Below are positions 25,676-33,298 of a stretch of DNA of 64,000 nucleotides, in pieces (position 1 is the stretch's first letter; every line of letters starts with the position of its first letter). Source of the DNA: Burkholderiales bacterium C2 (GTDB taxonomy: Bacteria; Pseudomonadota; Gammaproteobacteria; Burkholderiales; Burkholderiaceae_C); contig SCOI01000004.1 of NCBI GenBank assembly GCA_005503085.1, positions 1 to 64,000 of the forward strand, in the 5' to 3' direction. Under the pieces are notes generated by a model, which saw only the letters and a list, made by a program, of their open reading frames with translations, was not told where the DNA came from and made no database searches. The translations under genes and the position numbers were made by a program.

Positions 25676-26628
25676 TCCAGATCCAGCTCCCAGGTCTCTC
25701 CGACCTGATCATGCCCGAAGCTGTGATGGGTTTCGCTGTGTGTCAGCCGGTAGCCCTCGGCCTGGTAGATGCCGCGCGCGGCGCTGAGCCGCTGATTGGT
25801 CCACAGCGTGATGCGCCGGTAGCCGGCTTCGCGAGCAAAGGCCGTGCAGGCCTGCGCCAACTGCTTGCCCAGACCCAGGCCGCGCGCCTCGGGCTCGACC
25901 AGCAGCAGGCGCAGCTGGGCCACGCCGGGCCGCTCGGCGCCCTGCTCGTCGCGGGCCTGGACCAGGAAGACGCAGCCCAGGCGCTGGCCCTCGCCGCCTT
26001 CGCGTTCGGCAATCCACCCCCGCTCGCGCTGCGGCTGCCATTGCTCGACAAATTGCGCGGCGATGCGAGCCACCATGGCCTCGAAGCTCAGATCCCAGCC
26101 GAATTCCTGCGCATAGAGGGCGCCGTGGCGCGATACCACCCAACCCAGATCGCCGGGCACCAGCGCACGCAGCCGGGGGCTTGCGGTGGGACCGCCCTCC
26201 AGCAAGTGCTGCACCTCGCCCATGGCCCGCAGCAGCCGCGCCTGCTGGGCGCTGTTGAGTTTGCCCAGCATCTCGGCCGTCTGCGCCTGCGAGCCCTGGT
26301 CCAAGGGCGCGAAAGCGCGCCGGCCGGCCGCCGTCAGGCTCAGCAGACTCTGGCGCGCGTCGGCCGGGTTGGCGCGGGCCTTGATCAGGCCGCGCTCGCG
26401 CAGGCCGCGCAGCAGACGGCTCAGATAACCGCCGTCCAGGCGCAGCTCGCGACTCAGCTCGACGGCGCTGAGCTGGGGCTGATGCGCCAGCTCCCACAGC
26501 ACGCGAGCCTCGGTCAGCGAGAACTCGCTATGGGCCAGGCCCTCGTCCAGCACGCCGATGCGGCGGGTGTAGAAACGGTTGAAGGCGCGCACGGCGCCCG
26601 CGGGCTCGATCAGGCTTGCTGCATCCAT
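25672..26628 (-). CDS. MarR-type regulator fused to a GNAT acetyltransferase
   Basis: This 318-residue two-domain protein has an N-terminal MarR winged helix (SLTEARVLWELAHQP, SAVELSRELRLDGGYLSRLLRGLRERG, about residues 35-85) and a C-terminal GNAT domain (about 160-318) with VAQLRLLLVEPEARGLGLGKQLAQ as acetyl-CoA loop and NQRLSAARGIYQAEGYRL as motif B. MarR-GNAT fusions are a recognised bacterial architecture; the idea that metabolite acetylation and repression are linked is inference. I place the start at ATG 26628 (MDAASL) because a perfect palindrome occupies 26641-26675 just upstream and would be its operator. A start at 26664 would put the palindrome inside the gene. It is coupled to ychJ by a 4-base overlap and divergent from uvrD. 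Confidence 0.88.
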   Translation of the reverse strand: MDAASLIEPAGAVRAFNRFYTRRIGVLDEGLAHSEFSLTEARVLWELAHQPQLSAVELSRELRLDGGYLSRLLRGLRERGLIKARANPADARQSLLSLTAAGRRAFAPLDQGSQAQTAEMLGKLNSAQQARLLRAMGEVQHLLEGGPTASPRLRALVPGDLGWVVSRHGALYAQEFGWDLSFEAMVARIAAQFVEQWQPQRERGWIAEREGGEGQRLGCVFLVQARDEQGAERPGVAQLRLLLVEPEARGLGLGKQLAQACTAFAREAGYRRITLWTNQRLSAARGIYQAEGYRLTHSETHHSFGHDQVGETWELDLE

Positions 26629-26640
26629 GGCGGCTATCAT

Positions 26641-26675
26641 CGGCCAGATGCTTGCTTTTGGCAAGCATCTGGCCG
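26641..26675. promoter_or_regulatory. Perfect 35-bp palindrome between the MarR-GNAT gene and uvrD (likely operator)
   Basis: Fifteen-base arms (26641-26655 and 26661-26675, core CTTGC...GCAAG) are exact reverse complements around the 5-base centre TTTTG. The site is 13 bases from the MarR-GNAT start and 19 bases from the uvrD start. It could therefore control both divergent promoters. Confidence 0.6.
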
Positions 26676-26693
26676 GCCAACTAGAATGCCGCG

Positions 26694-29096
26694 ATGAGTC
26701 AGCATCCCCAAGACGAGTTGTTCGCGCCGCCGCCCGAGGCGGCCGGCGGACTGTTGAAGAACCTCAACCCCGAGCAGTACGCGGCCGTCACCGCGCCGGC
26801 CGAGCCGGCCCTGATACTGGCCGGCGCCGGTTCGGGCAAGACCCGGGTGCTGACCACCCGCATCGCCTGGCTGATGCAGACGGGGCAGGTCTCGCCGGGC
26901 GGCGTGATGGCGGTGACCTTCACCAACAAGGCCTCGAAGGAAATGCAGACGCGCTTGTCGGCGATGCTGCCGGTGAATGTGCGCGGCATGTGGATAGGCA
27001 CCTTCCACGGCCTGTGCAACCGCTTCCTGCGCGCGCACTGGAAGCTGGCCGGCCTGCCGCAGGGCTTCCAGATTCTCGATTCCAGCGACACGGTCTCGGC
27101 GATCAAGCGCGTCATCAAGGCGATGAAGCTGGACGAGGAGCGCTACGTGCCCAAGCAGGTCAGCTGGTTCATCGCCGGCGCCAAGGAGGACGGGCTACGA
27201 CCCAAGGACATCGAAGCCTACGACGAGCAGATGAAGACCCAGGTCTTGATCTACCAGGCCTTCGAGGACCAGTGCGCGCGCGAGGGCGTGGTCGATTTCG
27301 CCGAGCTGATGCTGCGCTCCTATGAGCTGATGCGCGACAACCAGGCGGTGCGCGAGCACTACCAGCGCCGTTTCCAGCACATCCTGGTCGACGAGTTCCA
27401 GGACACCAACAAGCTGCAGTACGCCTGGCTGAAGATGTTTGCGCCGCCGGGGCGGGGACAGAGCGTGCTGGCGGTCGGCGATGACGACCAGAGCATCTAT
27501 GCCTTCCGTGGCGCGCGGGTCGGCAATATGGCCGACTTCGAGCGTGAGTACCGCGTCAAGCGCGTGATCAAGCTGGAGCAGAACTACCGCAGCTTCGGCA
27601 ACATCCTGGATTCGGCCAATGAGTTGATCAGCCGCAACACCAAGCGCCTGGGCAAAGATTTGCGTACGGACGCCGGCCCCGGCGAGCCGGTGCGCGTCTA
27701 CGAGGCGGCCAGCGATTTCGCCGAGGCGCAGTGGCTGATCGAGGAAGCCCAGGCCATGCATCGCGGTGGCATTGAGCGCAAGGAAATCGCCGTGCTCTAC
27801 CGCAGCAATGCGCAGTCGCGGGTGATCGAGTCGGCGCTGTTCAATGCCGGCATCCCGTACCGCGTCTACGGTGGCCTGCGATTCTTCGAGCGGGCCGAGG
27901 TCAAGCATGCGCTGTCCTATCTGCGCCTGCTGGAGAACCCGAACGACGACACCAGCTTTCTGCGCGTCGTCAACTTCCCGACGCGCGGCATCGGCGCCCG
28001 GGCGATCGAGCTCCTGCAGGATGCGGCGCGCGCCTCGGGCCGCAGCCTCTACCAGAGCGTCAGCGCGGTGGCCGGCAAGGCCGGCAGCAATCTGCAGGGC
28101 TTCACCGCGCTGATCGACTCGACCCGCAATCTGACGCAAGGCCTGACCCTGCGCGAGATCATCGAGCAGATCCTGGAGGTCTCGGGCCTGAACGAGTTCT
28201 ACCGCAACGACAAGGACGGCGCCGAGCGGCTCGAGAATCTGGGCGAGCTGATCAACGCGGCCGAGGCCTTCGTGACGCAGGAGGGCTTTGGCAAGGATGC
28301 GGTGGCGCTGCCGGTCGATGAGCTGTCGCCCGGTGCGATTGCGGAAGGCTTGCCGGCCGCCGTGGCCCCGGCCAACTTCACGCCCGATGCCGAGACTGGC
28401 GAGATCATGTCGCCGCTGGCGGCCTTCCTGACCCACGCCTCGCTGGAGGCCGGCGACAACCAGGCCCAGGCCGGCCAGGATGCGGTGCAACTGATGACGG
28501 TCCACTCGGCCAAGGGCCTGGAGTTCGATGCGGTCTTCATCACCGGGCTGGAGGAGGGGCTGTTCCCGCACGAGAACTCGCTCTCAGACAGCGACGGCCT
28601 GGAGGAGGAGCGGCGCCTGATGTATGTGGCGATCACGCGGGCGCGCCAGCGCCTGTACTTGTGCTTCAGCCAGACCCGCATGCTGCACGGCCAGACCCGC
28701 TACAACGTCAAGAGCCGCTTCTTCGACGAACTGCCCGAGGCCGCGCTGAAATGGCTGACGCCGCGCAACCAGGGCTTCGGCTCGGGCTTTGCGAAGGAGT
28801 ACCAGGACGCCTGGTCGCGCGGCTCGGGGCTCAAGTCCATGGTCGGCGCGGGCCGTGTCAACCACGAGAAGGCCGCCTGGGCCCAGCCGCCAGTGCCGCC
28901 CTCCATGCAAAAGAAGGAAGACAAGGAACACGGTGGCCTGAAGGTCGGCAAGGGCGTGTTCCACACCAAGTTCGGCGAGGGTGTGCTGGTGACCCTGGAG
29001 GGCAGCGGCCAGGATGCGCGCGCTCAGGTGAACTTCGGACGGCATGGCATGAAGTGGCTGGCCTTGAGCGTGGCCAAGCTGACACCTATCGATTGA
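26694..29096 (+). CDS. uvrD: ATP-dependent DNA helicase UvrD (helicase II family)
   Basis: This 800-residue SF1A helicase acts in nucleotide-excision and mismatch repair. All motifs are visible: LNPEQYAAVTA (Q/first motif), ILAGAGSGKTRVL (Walker A), VTFTNKASKEM (Ia), ILVDEFQDTN (Walker B), VGDDDQSIYAFRGA (III), LEQNYRS (IV), MTVHSAKGLEFDAVF (V) and YVAITRARQRL (VI). The C-terminus ends with a Tudor-like region (GKGVFHTKFGEGVL and VNFGRHGMKWLALSVAKL), as in UvrD/PcrA proteins that bind RNA polymerase. An insertion around residues 540-570 rich in Ala/Pro is typical of betaproteobacterial members. It is divergent from the MarR-GNAT gene across a perfect palindrome. Confidence 0.96.
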   Translation: MSQHPQDELFAPPPEAAGGLLKNLNPEQYAAVTAPAEPALILAGAGSGKTRVLTTRIAWLMQTGQVSPGGVMAVTFTNKASKEMQTRLSAMLPVNVRGMWIGTFHGLCNRFLRAHWKLAGLPQGFQILDSSDTVSAIKRVIKAMKLDEERYVPKQVSWFIAGAKEDGLRPKDIEAYDEQMKTQVLIYQAFEDQCAREGVVDFAELMLRSYELMRDNQAVREHYQRRFQHILVDEFQDTNKLQYAWLKMFAPPGRGQSVLAVGDDDQSIYAFRGARVGNMADFEREYRVKRVIKLEQNYRSFGNILDSANELISRNTKRLGKDLRTDAGPGEPVRVYEAASDFAEAQWLIEEAQAMHRGGIERKEIAVLYRSNAQSRVIESALFNAGIPYRVYGGLRFFERAEVKHALSYLRLLENPNDDTSFLRVVNFPTRGIGARAIELLQDAARASGRSLYQSVSAVAGKAGSNLQGFTALIDSTRNLTQGLTLREIIEQILEVSGLNEFYRNDKDGAERLENLGELINAAEAFVTQEGFGKDAVALPVDELSPGAIAEGLPAAVAPANFTPDAETGEIMSPLAAFLTHASLEAGDNQAQAGQDAVQLMTVHSAKGLEFDAVFITGLEEGLFPHENSLSDSDGLEEERRLMYVAITRARQRLYLCFSQTRMLHGQTRYNVKSRFFDELPEAALKWLTPRNQGFGSGFAKEYQDAWSRGSGLKSMVGAGRVNHEKAAWAQPPVPPSMQKKEDKEHGGLKVGKGVFHTKFGEGVLVTLEGSGQDARAQVNFGRHGMKWLALSVAKLTPID

Positions 29097-29183
29097 GGGC
29101 TGGGCGCTGGGCGCACGCGCGCTGCTTGGTCTGAGCCCCGCCTTTGCCGGCCAAGGCCGGATCGGTGCTGGCGCCGCGCCGTG

Positions 29184-29239
29184 CTGTCACATTCGAGTCT
29201 TTGATATGTCACGGAATTTTCACCGGCCATGATCAGACT
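29184..29239 (+). promoter_or_regulatory. Pho-box array and predicted PhoB-dependent promoter of phoX
   Basis: Four 7-base units follow at strict 11-bp intervals: CTGTCAC (29184), GAGTCTT (29195), ATGTCAC (29206) and TTTTCAC (29217). Units 1 and 3 match the PhoB consensus best. Ten bases after the last unit is a weak -10 (CAGACT, 29234-29239), the spacing seen at E. coli phoA. This agrees with the phosphatase function of the gene. Confidence 0.7.
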
Positions 29240-29277
29240 GCGCGGCTTCGAGCAACCGCCAAGGCAGGTAGTAGTCC

Positions 29278-31488
29278 ATGTCCCAAGAGATTTCCTACGT
29301 CGACCCCGACGAGATCGACCATAACAACAGCGCCAACGAGAGCTTCCAGAGCGTGCTGCAGGCACGTCTGGCGCGTCGCTCCATCCTGCGCGGCGCCATC
29401 GGCAGCGCGGCAACGGCGGTGTTCGGCGGCATCACGCTGTCGGCCTGTGGCGGCGGCGATGATGATGAACCAGCACCGCTGAAGCCGCTGGAGAAGCTGG
29501 GCTTCACCGCCGTGGCCAAGAGCCTGGCCGACCAGGTGGTCGTGCCGGCCGGCTACACCGCCAGCGTGATCTATGCGCTGGGTGATCCGCTGACCGCCAC
29601 CGCCAGTGCCTACAAGAACGACGGCAGCGACGCCGACTTCGAGAACCGCGCCGGCGACCACCACGACGGCATGGAGTACTACGGCCTGTCCGCCGACGGC
29701 AAACCCGATGCCAAGGCCTCGGCCCGCGGCCTGCTGGTAATGAACCATGAGGCCACCAGCCACGACAGCAAGAAGCCGGAGCTTGCCTCGGCCTTTGTGC
29801 ACATCAACGGCGGCACCAACACGCTACCGCGCCCGGCCGCCGAGGTGGACCGCGAAGTGCCGCTGCACGGCGTCTCGGTCGTCGAGGTCAAGAAGAACGG
29901 CGCCACCTTCGCCTATGTGAAGGACTCGGCCTTCAACCGTCGCATCACGCCGCTGACCCCGGTCACGCTGTCCGGCCTGGGCGCCGGTTCGGGCCTGATG
30001 AAGACCAAGTACTCGACCGACGGCAAGACCGCACGCGGCACCTTGAACAACTGCGGCACCGGCTCCACCCCCTGGGGCACGACGCTGACCGGCGAAGAGA
30101 ACTGGGCCGGCTACTTCACCCGTGGTGCAGCGGACGATGCGGCGCGCGGCAATGACAAGAGCGTTGCCTCGCTGAAGCGCTATGGCCGCAACCAGGGCGC
30201 CGCGAGCCGCCATGGCTGGGAGACCGGCGGCGCCGACGACAAGTACGCGCGCTGGGACATCTCGAAGAAGGGCGCCTCCGCCGACGGCAGCGACGACTAC
30301 CGCAACGAGCTGAACACCTTCGGCTACCTGGTCGAGATCGACCCCTACAGCAAGACCAGCGCCATCAAGAAGCGCACCAGCCTGGGCCGCTTCGCGCACG
30401 AGAGCGCAGCCTTCAGCAAGCTGGTCGAGGGCAAGCCCCTGGCCGTCTATATGGGTGACGACTCGCGCGGCGAGTACATCTATAAATGGGTGTCGGCCGC
30501 CAACTGGGCCGCTGCCGATGCCAACCCGGCCGACCGCATCGCCACCGGCGACAAGTATCTGGACGCCGGCAAGCTGTACGTCGCCAAGTTCAATGCCGAC
30601 GGTGGCGGTGAGTGGATCGAACTGTCGATCAACAATGCCGTGATCAAGGCCGCGACCAACTACGCCTTTGCCGACCAGGCCGATGTGGTGGTGAACGCCC
30701 GTCTGGCTGCCGACGCGGTGGGCGCCACCAAGATGGACCGCCCCGAGTGGTGCGCCAGCCACCCGGTCACCGGCGAGGTCTATTTCACGCTGACCAACAA
30801 CAGCAACCGCACCCTCGCGACGACCGACGCCGCCAACCCGCGTGCCTATGACGACACCAAGGGCGCGTCCACCAAGCAGAGCGGCAACGTGAACGGCCAC
30901 ATCATCCGCGTTGCCGAGGTCGCCGGCGACGCCGCGGCCACCACCTTCAAGTGGGATGTCTATCTGTTCGGTGCCGAGGCCGGCGCCGACAAGGAACTGG
31001 TCAATCTGTCCTCGCTGACCGAAGACCAGGACATGTCCAGCCCCGACGGCCTGTGGTTCAGCCGCGCCACCGGCCTGTGCTGGATCCAGACCGACGATGG
31101 CGCCTTCACAGACAAGAGCAACTGCATGATGCTGGCCGGCATCCCCGGCAGCGTCGGCGACGGCGCCAAGAAGACCCTGGACTACACCAGCAAGAAAGTT
31201 GACACCTATATCGGCAAGGCGCCGACGGCTGACACGCTGAAGCGCTTCCTGGTCGGCCCGATCGATTGCGAGATCACCGGCTGTGCCGAGACGCCCGATG
31301 GCAAGGCCTTGTTCGTCAACATCCAGCACCCGGGCGAGACCATCACATCGGCCACGGTGAGCGACCCAACCAAGTACCTGAGCCACTGGCCCGGCAATGC
31401 CGGCTACGGCGCCGGCGGCGCCAATGCCCGTCCGCGCTCGGCCACCATCGTGATCACCAAGAACGACGGTGGGGTGATCGGCAGCTGA
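29278..31488 (+). CDS. phoX: PhoX-family alkaline phosphatase (DUF839)
   Basis: This 736-residue PhoX-type phosphatase releases phosphate from phosphomonoesters using a calcium/iron cofactor in known members. The N-terminus has a twin-arginine motif (ARRSILRGAIG, Arg33-Arg34), then a hydrophobic run and a lipobox-like LSAC at Cys57. The protein is therefore probably exported folded by Tat and may be lipid-anchored. Family motifs include LVMNHEATSH, TGEENWAGYF, GRFAHESAAF, VYMGDDSRGEYIYKWVS, MDRPEWCASHP and SSPDGLWFS. The gene is monocistronic, with a four-unit Pho-box promoter upstream and a terminator downstream. Confidence 0.94.
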   Translation: MSQEISYVDPDEIDHNNSANESFQSVLQARLARRSILRGAIGSAATAVFGGITLSACGGGDDDEPAPLKPLEKLGFTAVAKSLADQVVVPAGYTASVIYALGDPLTATASAYKNDGSDADFENRAGDHHDGMEYYGLSADGKPDAKASARGLLVMNHEATSHDSKKPELASAFVHINGGTNTLPRPAAEVDREVPLHGVSVVEVKKNGATFAYVKDSAFNRRITPLTPVTLSGLGAGSGLMKTKYSTDGKTARGTLNNCGTGSTPWGTTLTGEENWAGYFTRGAADDAARGNDKSVASLKRYGRNQGAASRHGWETGGADDKYARWDISKKGASADGSDDYRNELNTFGYLVEIDPYSKTSAIKKRTSLGRFAHESAAFSKLVEGKPLAVYMGDDSRGEYIYKWVSAANWAAADANPADRIATGDKYLDAGKLYVAKFNADGGGEWIELSINNAVIKAATNYAFADQADVVVNARLAADAVGATKMDRPEWCASHPVTGEVYFTLTNNSNRTLATTDAANPRAYDDTKGASTKQSGNVNGHIIRVAEVAGDAAATTFKWDVYLFGAEAGADKELVNLSSLTEDQDMSSPDGLWFSRATGLCWIQTDDGAFTDKSNCMMLAGIPGSVGDGAKKTLDYTSKKVDTYIGKAPTADTLKRFLVGPIDCEITGCAETPDGKALFVNIQHPGETITSATVSDPTKYLSHWPGNAGYGAGGANARPRSATIVITKNDGGVIGS

Positions 31489-31516
31489 GCGGCCGACATC
31501 GATTGAAATGAAACAA

Positions 31517-31550
31517 GCCCTCGGGTCGGGACCCGAGGGCTTTCTCATTT
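31517..31550 (+). terminator. Intrinsic terminator after phoX
   Basis: GCCCTCGGGT (31517-31526) pairs with ACCCGAGGGC (31531-31540) around a 4-base loop, followed by TTTCTCATTT. Confidence 0.9.
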
Positions 31551-31567
31551 GTGTCGCGCTCTTGGTT

Positions 31568-31587
31568 AATAATGAGAATTATTGTTA
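31568..31587 (+). promoter_or_regulatory. Fur box upstream of the FecI-type sigma gene
   Basis: TGAGAATTATTGTTA (31573-31587) matches the 7-1-7 Fur motif TGATAAT-N-ATTATCA at 11 of 14 positions. The overlapping 19-base register from 31568 matches the classical box at about 14 of 19. A TTGGTT (31562) and GTTAAT (31584) pair flank it like -35 and -10 elements, so Fur-Fe would block this promoter. Confidence 0.75.
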
Positions 31588-31659
31588 ATTACATTGGGTT
31601 CGCCGCCGCCATACCTTGACGCCCGTCTGCCAGGGCATCCGTCAATCCATGGTCGAACC

Positions 31660-32199
31660 GTGTTCGAGCGCTACTACCAAGAACTGCTGAATTTCTGCAC
31701 TCGGGCCTTGCGCGACCGCGAGGCTGCGGCCGATCTGGTGCAGGAAAGCTATGCCCGGGTGCTGGCCCTCCAGCAGTCCGGCCAGCCGGTGCCCGAGCCG
31801 CGTGCCTTGCTCTACCGCACGGCGCGCAATCTGCAGATCGACCAGCACCGGCGCGGCGCGGTGCGCGCCGAGCTGAGCAGCACAGGGCAGGCCGTGGACG
31901 AGGCCGACGAGCCGATGAGGGAGTTCGCCGCACCGACGGCTTGCGAGCCCGAGACCGTGCTGGCCTCGGGCCAGGCGGTCGAGGCCTTGCTGGCCACCAT
32001 CGAAAACCTGCCGCTGCGCTGCCGCGAGGCCTTTGTGCTGCACAAGTTCGACGGCCTGCCTCATGCCGAGGTGGCGCAGCGCATGGGCATCTCGCGCAAG
32101 ATGGTGGAGCAGCATATTGCGCTGGCCCTGCAGGCCTGCCGGCGCTGCCGCGAGGGTCAGGACTTGCGGGCCAAGGCGCCGCCGAAGAAAAGTCGATGA
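31660..32199 (+). CDS. FecI-type ECF sigma factor
   Basis: This 179-residue iron-starvation ECF sigma has region 2 (FERYYQELLNFCTRALRDREAAADLVQESYARVLA, split here as residues 2-36) and region 4 (LPLRCREAFVLHKFDGLPHAEVAQRMGISRKMVEQHI), which are characteristic of the FecI subfamily. The start is set at GTG 31660 because region 2 begins there and no ATG is in frame; TTG codons at 31582 and 31594 are alternatives but 31582 overlaps the Fur box. It is followed 7 bases later by fecR. It should direct polymerase to the siderophore-receptor promoter when FecR signals ligand binding. Fur controls it directly by the box just upstream. Confidence 0.9.
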   Translation: MFERYYQELLNFCTRALRDREAAADLVQESYARVLALQQSGQPVPEPRALLYRTARNLQIDQHRRGAVRAELSSTGQAVDEADEPMREFAAPTACEPETVLASGQAVEALLATIENLPLRCREAFVLHKFDGLPHAEVAQRMGISRKMVEQHIALALQACRRCREGQDLRAKAPPKKSR

Positions 32200-32206
32200 G
32201 AACGTG

Positions 32207-33223
32207 ATGAGCACCGAGCTGCCAGCTTCCTTGCCAGCCGATCCGCCGCTGGCCGAGATCGAGCGCCTTGCCCTGCACTGGTTCGTGCGCTGCGCCGGCG
32301 GCACGCCGCTGGACGCCGCCGAGCGGGCCGCCTTGCAGGCCTGGCTGGCGGCCGATGCCGCCCATGCGGCGGCGCTGGCGCGCTGGCAAGGCGACTGGCG
32401 CTCGCTCGATGCCTTGCCGAGCGCCGGGGTGCAGCGCCTGCGCCGACAACTGGCCAGCGAGCGCGGCGTGTGCAGGCGCGAGCACTGGCACGAGCGCCGG
32501 TGGGCGGGCGCCTTGCTGGCCGGCCTGCTGATGGCCGGCAGCTGGCTGGGCTGGGCCTGGTGGCAGGCGCCGGTGTTTGCTCAGCAGTTCGCCACCGCGC
32601 GCGGCCAGCAGCTCGAGGTCAGCCTGCCCGACGGCAGCCAGCTGCGCCTGGACAGTGGCTCACGGGCCGAGCTGGCCCTGTACCGCTCGCGCCGCGAGGT
32701 CCGCCTGCCCGAGGGGCAGGCGGTTCTCCAGGTCAAGGGCGATGCGGCGCGGCCGTTCGAGGTGCTGGCCGGGCCGCTGCGCATCACCGTGGTCGGTACC
32801 CGCTTCGCGGTGCGCCACACACCGGGCCTGCCGGGCCATGGCGGCGCGAGCGTCGCGGTCGAGGAGGGGCGCGTGCAACTGAGCGCGCGGCAGGGGCCGA
32901 CGCTGGAGCTGAGGGCCGGTCAGCAGGTAGCCAGCGATGCCACCGGCCGGCTCGGGCCGGTCAGCGTTGTCACGGCGGCCGGCATCGCGCCCTGGCGCGA
33001 GCACCGGCTGAGCGTTGTCGACATGCCGCTGTCCGCCGTGCTGGCCGAGTTCGAGCGCTACGGTCCGGTGCCCTGGGCGCTGCGCGACCCGGCCGTTGCG
33101 GCGCTGCGCGTCAGCGGCAGCTTCGATCTGCGGCGCTTGGACACCTTCGGCCGCATCCTGCCCCAGGTGCTGGCGGTGAGCCTACGCGAGCAGGGTGGCG
33201 TCATCGAGATCGTCGCGCGCTGA
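32207..33223 (+). CDS. FecR-family anti-sigma / signal-transducing membrane protein
   Basis: This 338-residue FecR protein has an N-terminal cytoplasmic part with the DUF4880 pattern (ALHWFVRCAGGTPLDAAERAALQAWLAADAAH, split over residues 22-53), a single membrane helix at about 100-118 (Trp- and Leu-rich), and the periplasmic FecR domain (TARGQQLEVSLPDGSQLRLD, VVGTRFAVRH, VEEGRVQLSA). The C-terminal part (about 270-338) resembles an STN-interacting module, MPLSAVLAEFERYG. It receives the signal from the receptor N-terminal domain in the periplasm and releases the sigma factor. It lies between the sigma and receptor genes in the standard FecI-FecR-receptor order. Confidence 0.92.
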   Translation: MSTELPASLPADPPLAEIERLALHWFVRCAGGTPLDAAERAALQAWLAADAAHAAALARWQGDWRSLDALPSAGVQRLRRQLASERGVCRREHWHERRWAGALLAGLLMAGSWLGWAWWQAPVFAQQFATARGQQLEVSLPDGSQLRLDSGSRAELALYRSRREVRLPEGQAVLQVKGDAARPFEVLAGPLRITVVGTRFAVRHTPGLPGHGGASVAVEEGRVQLSARQGPTLELRAGQQVASDATGRLGPVSVVTAAGIAPWREHRLSVVDMPLSAVLAEFERYGPVPWALRDPAVAALRVSGSFDLRRLDTFGRILPQVLAVSLREQGGVIEIVAR

Positions 33224-33274
33224 AAAAGAAAGTTTTGAGTCGACCTGGGGTGCCGGGCGTTTGCTGCGTCTACA

Positions 33275-33289
33275 TGAGAAGAATTCTTA
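33275..33289 (+). promoter_or_regulatory. Second Fur-like site before the TonB receptor gene
   Basis: TGAGAAGAATTCTTA matches the 7-1-7 Fur motif at 10 of 14 positions and is centred on the palindrome AAGAATTCTT. It ends only 9 bases before the receptor ATG. No clear Shine-Dalgarno sequence lies in those bases. Confidence 0.45.
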
Positions 33290-33298
33290 TTCAATCTC

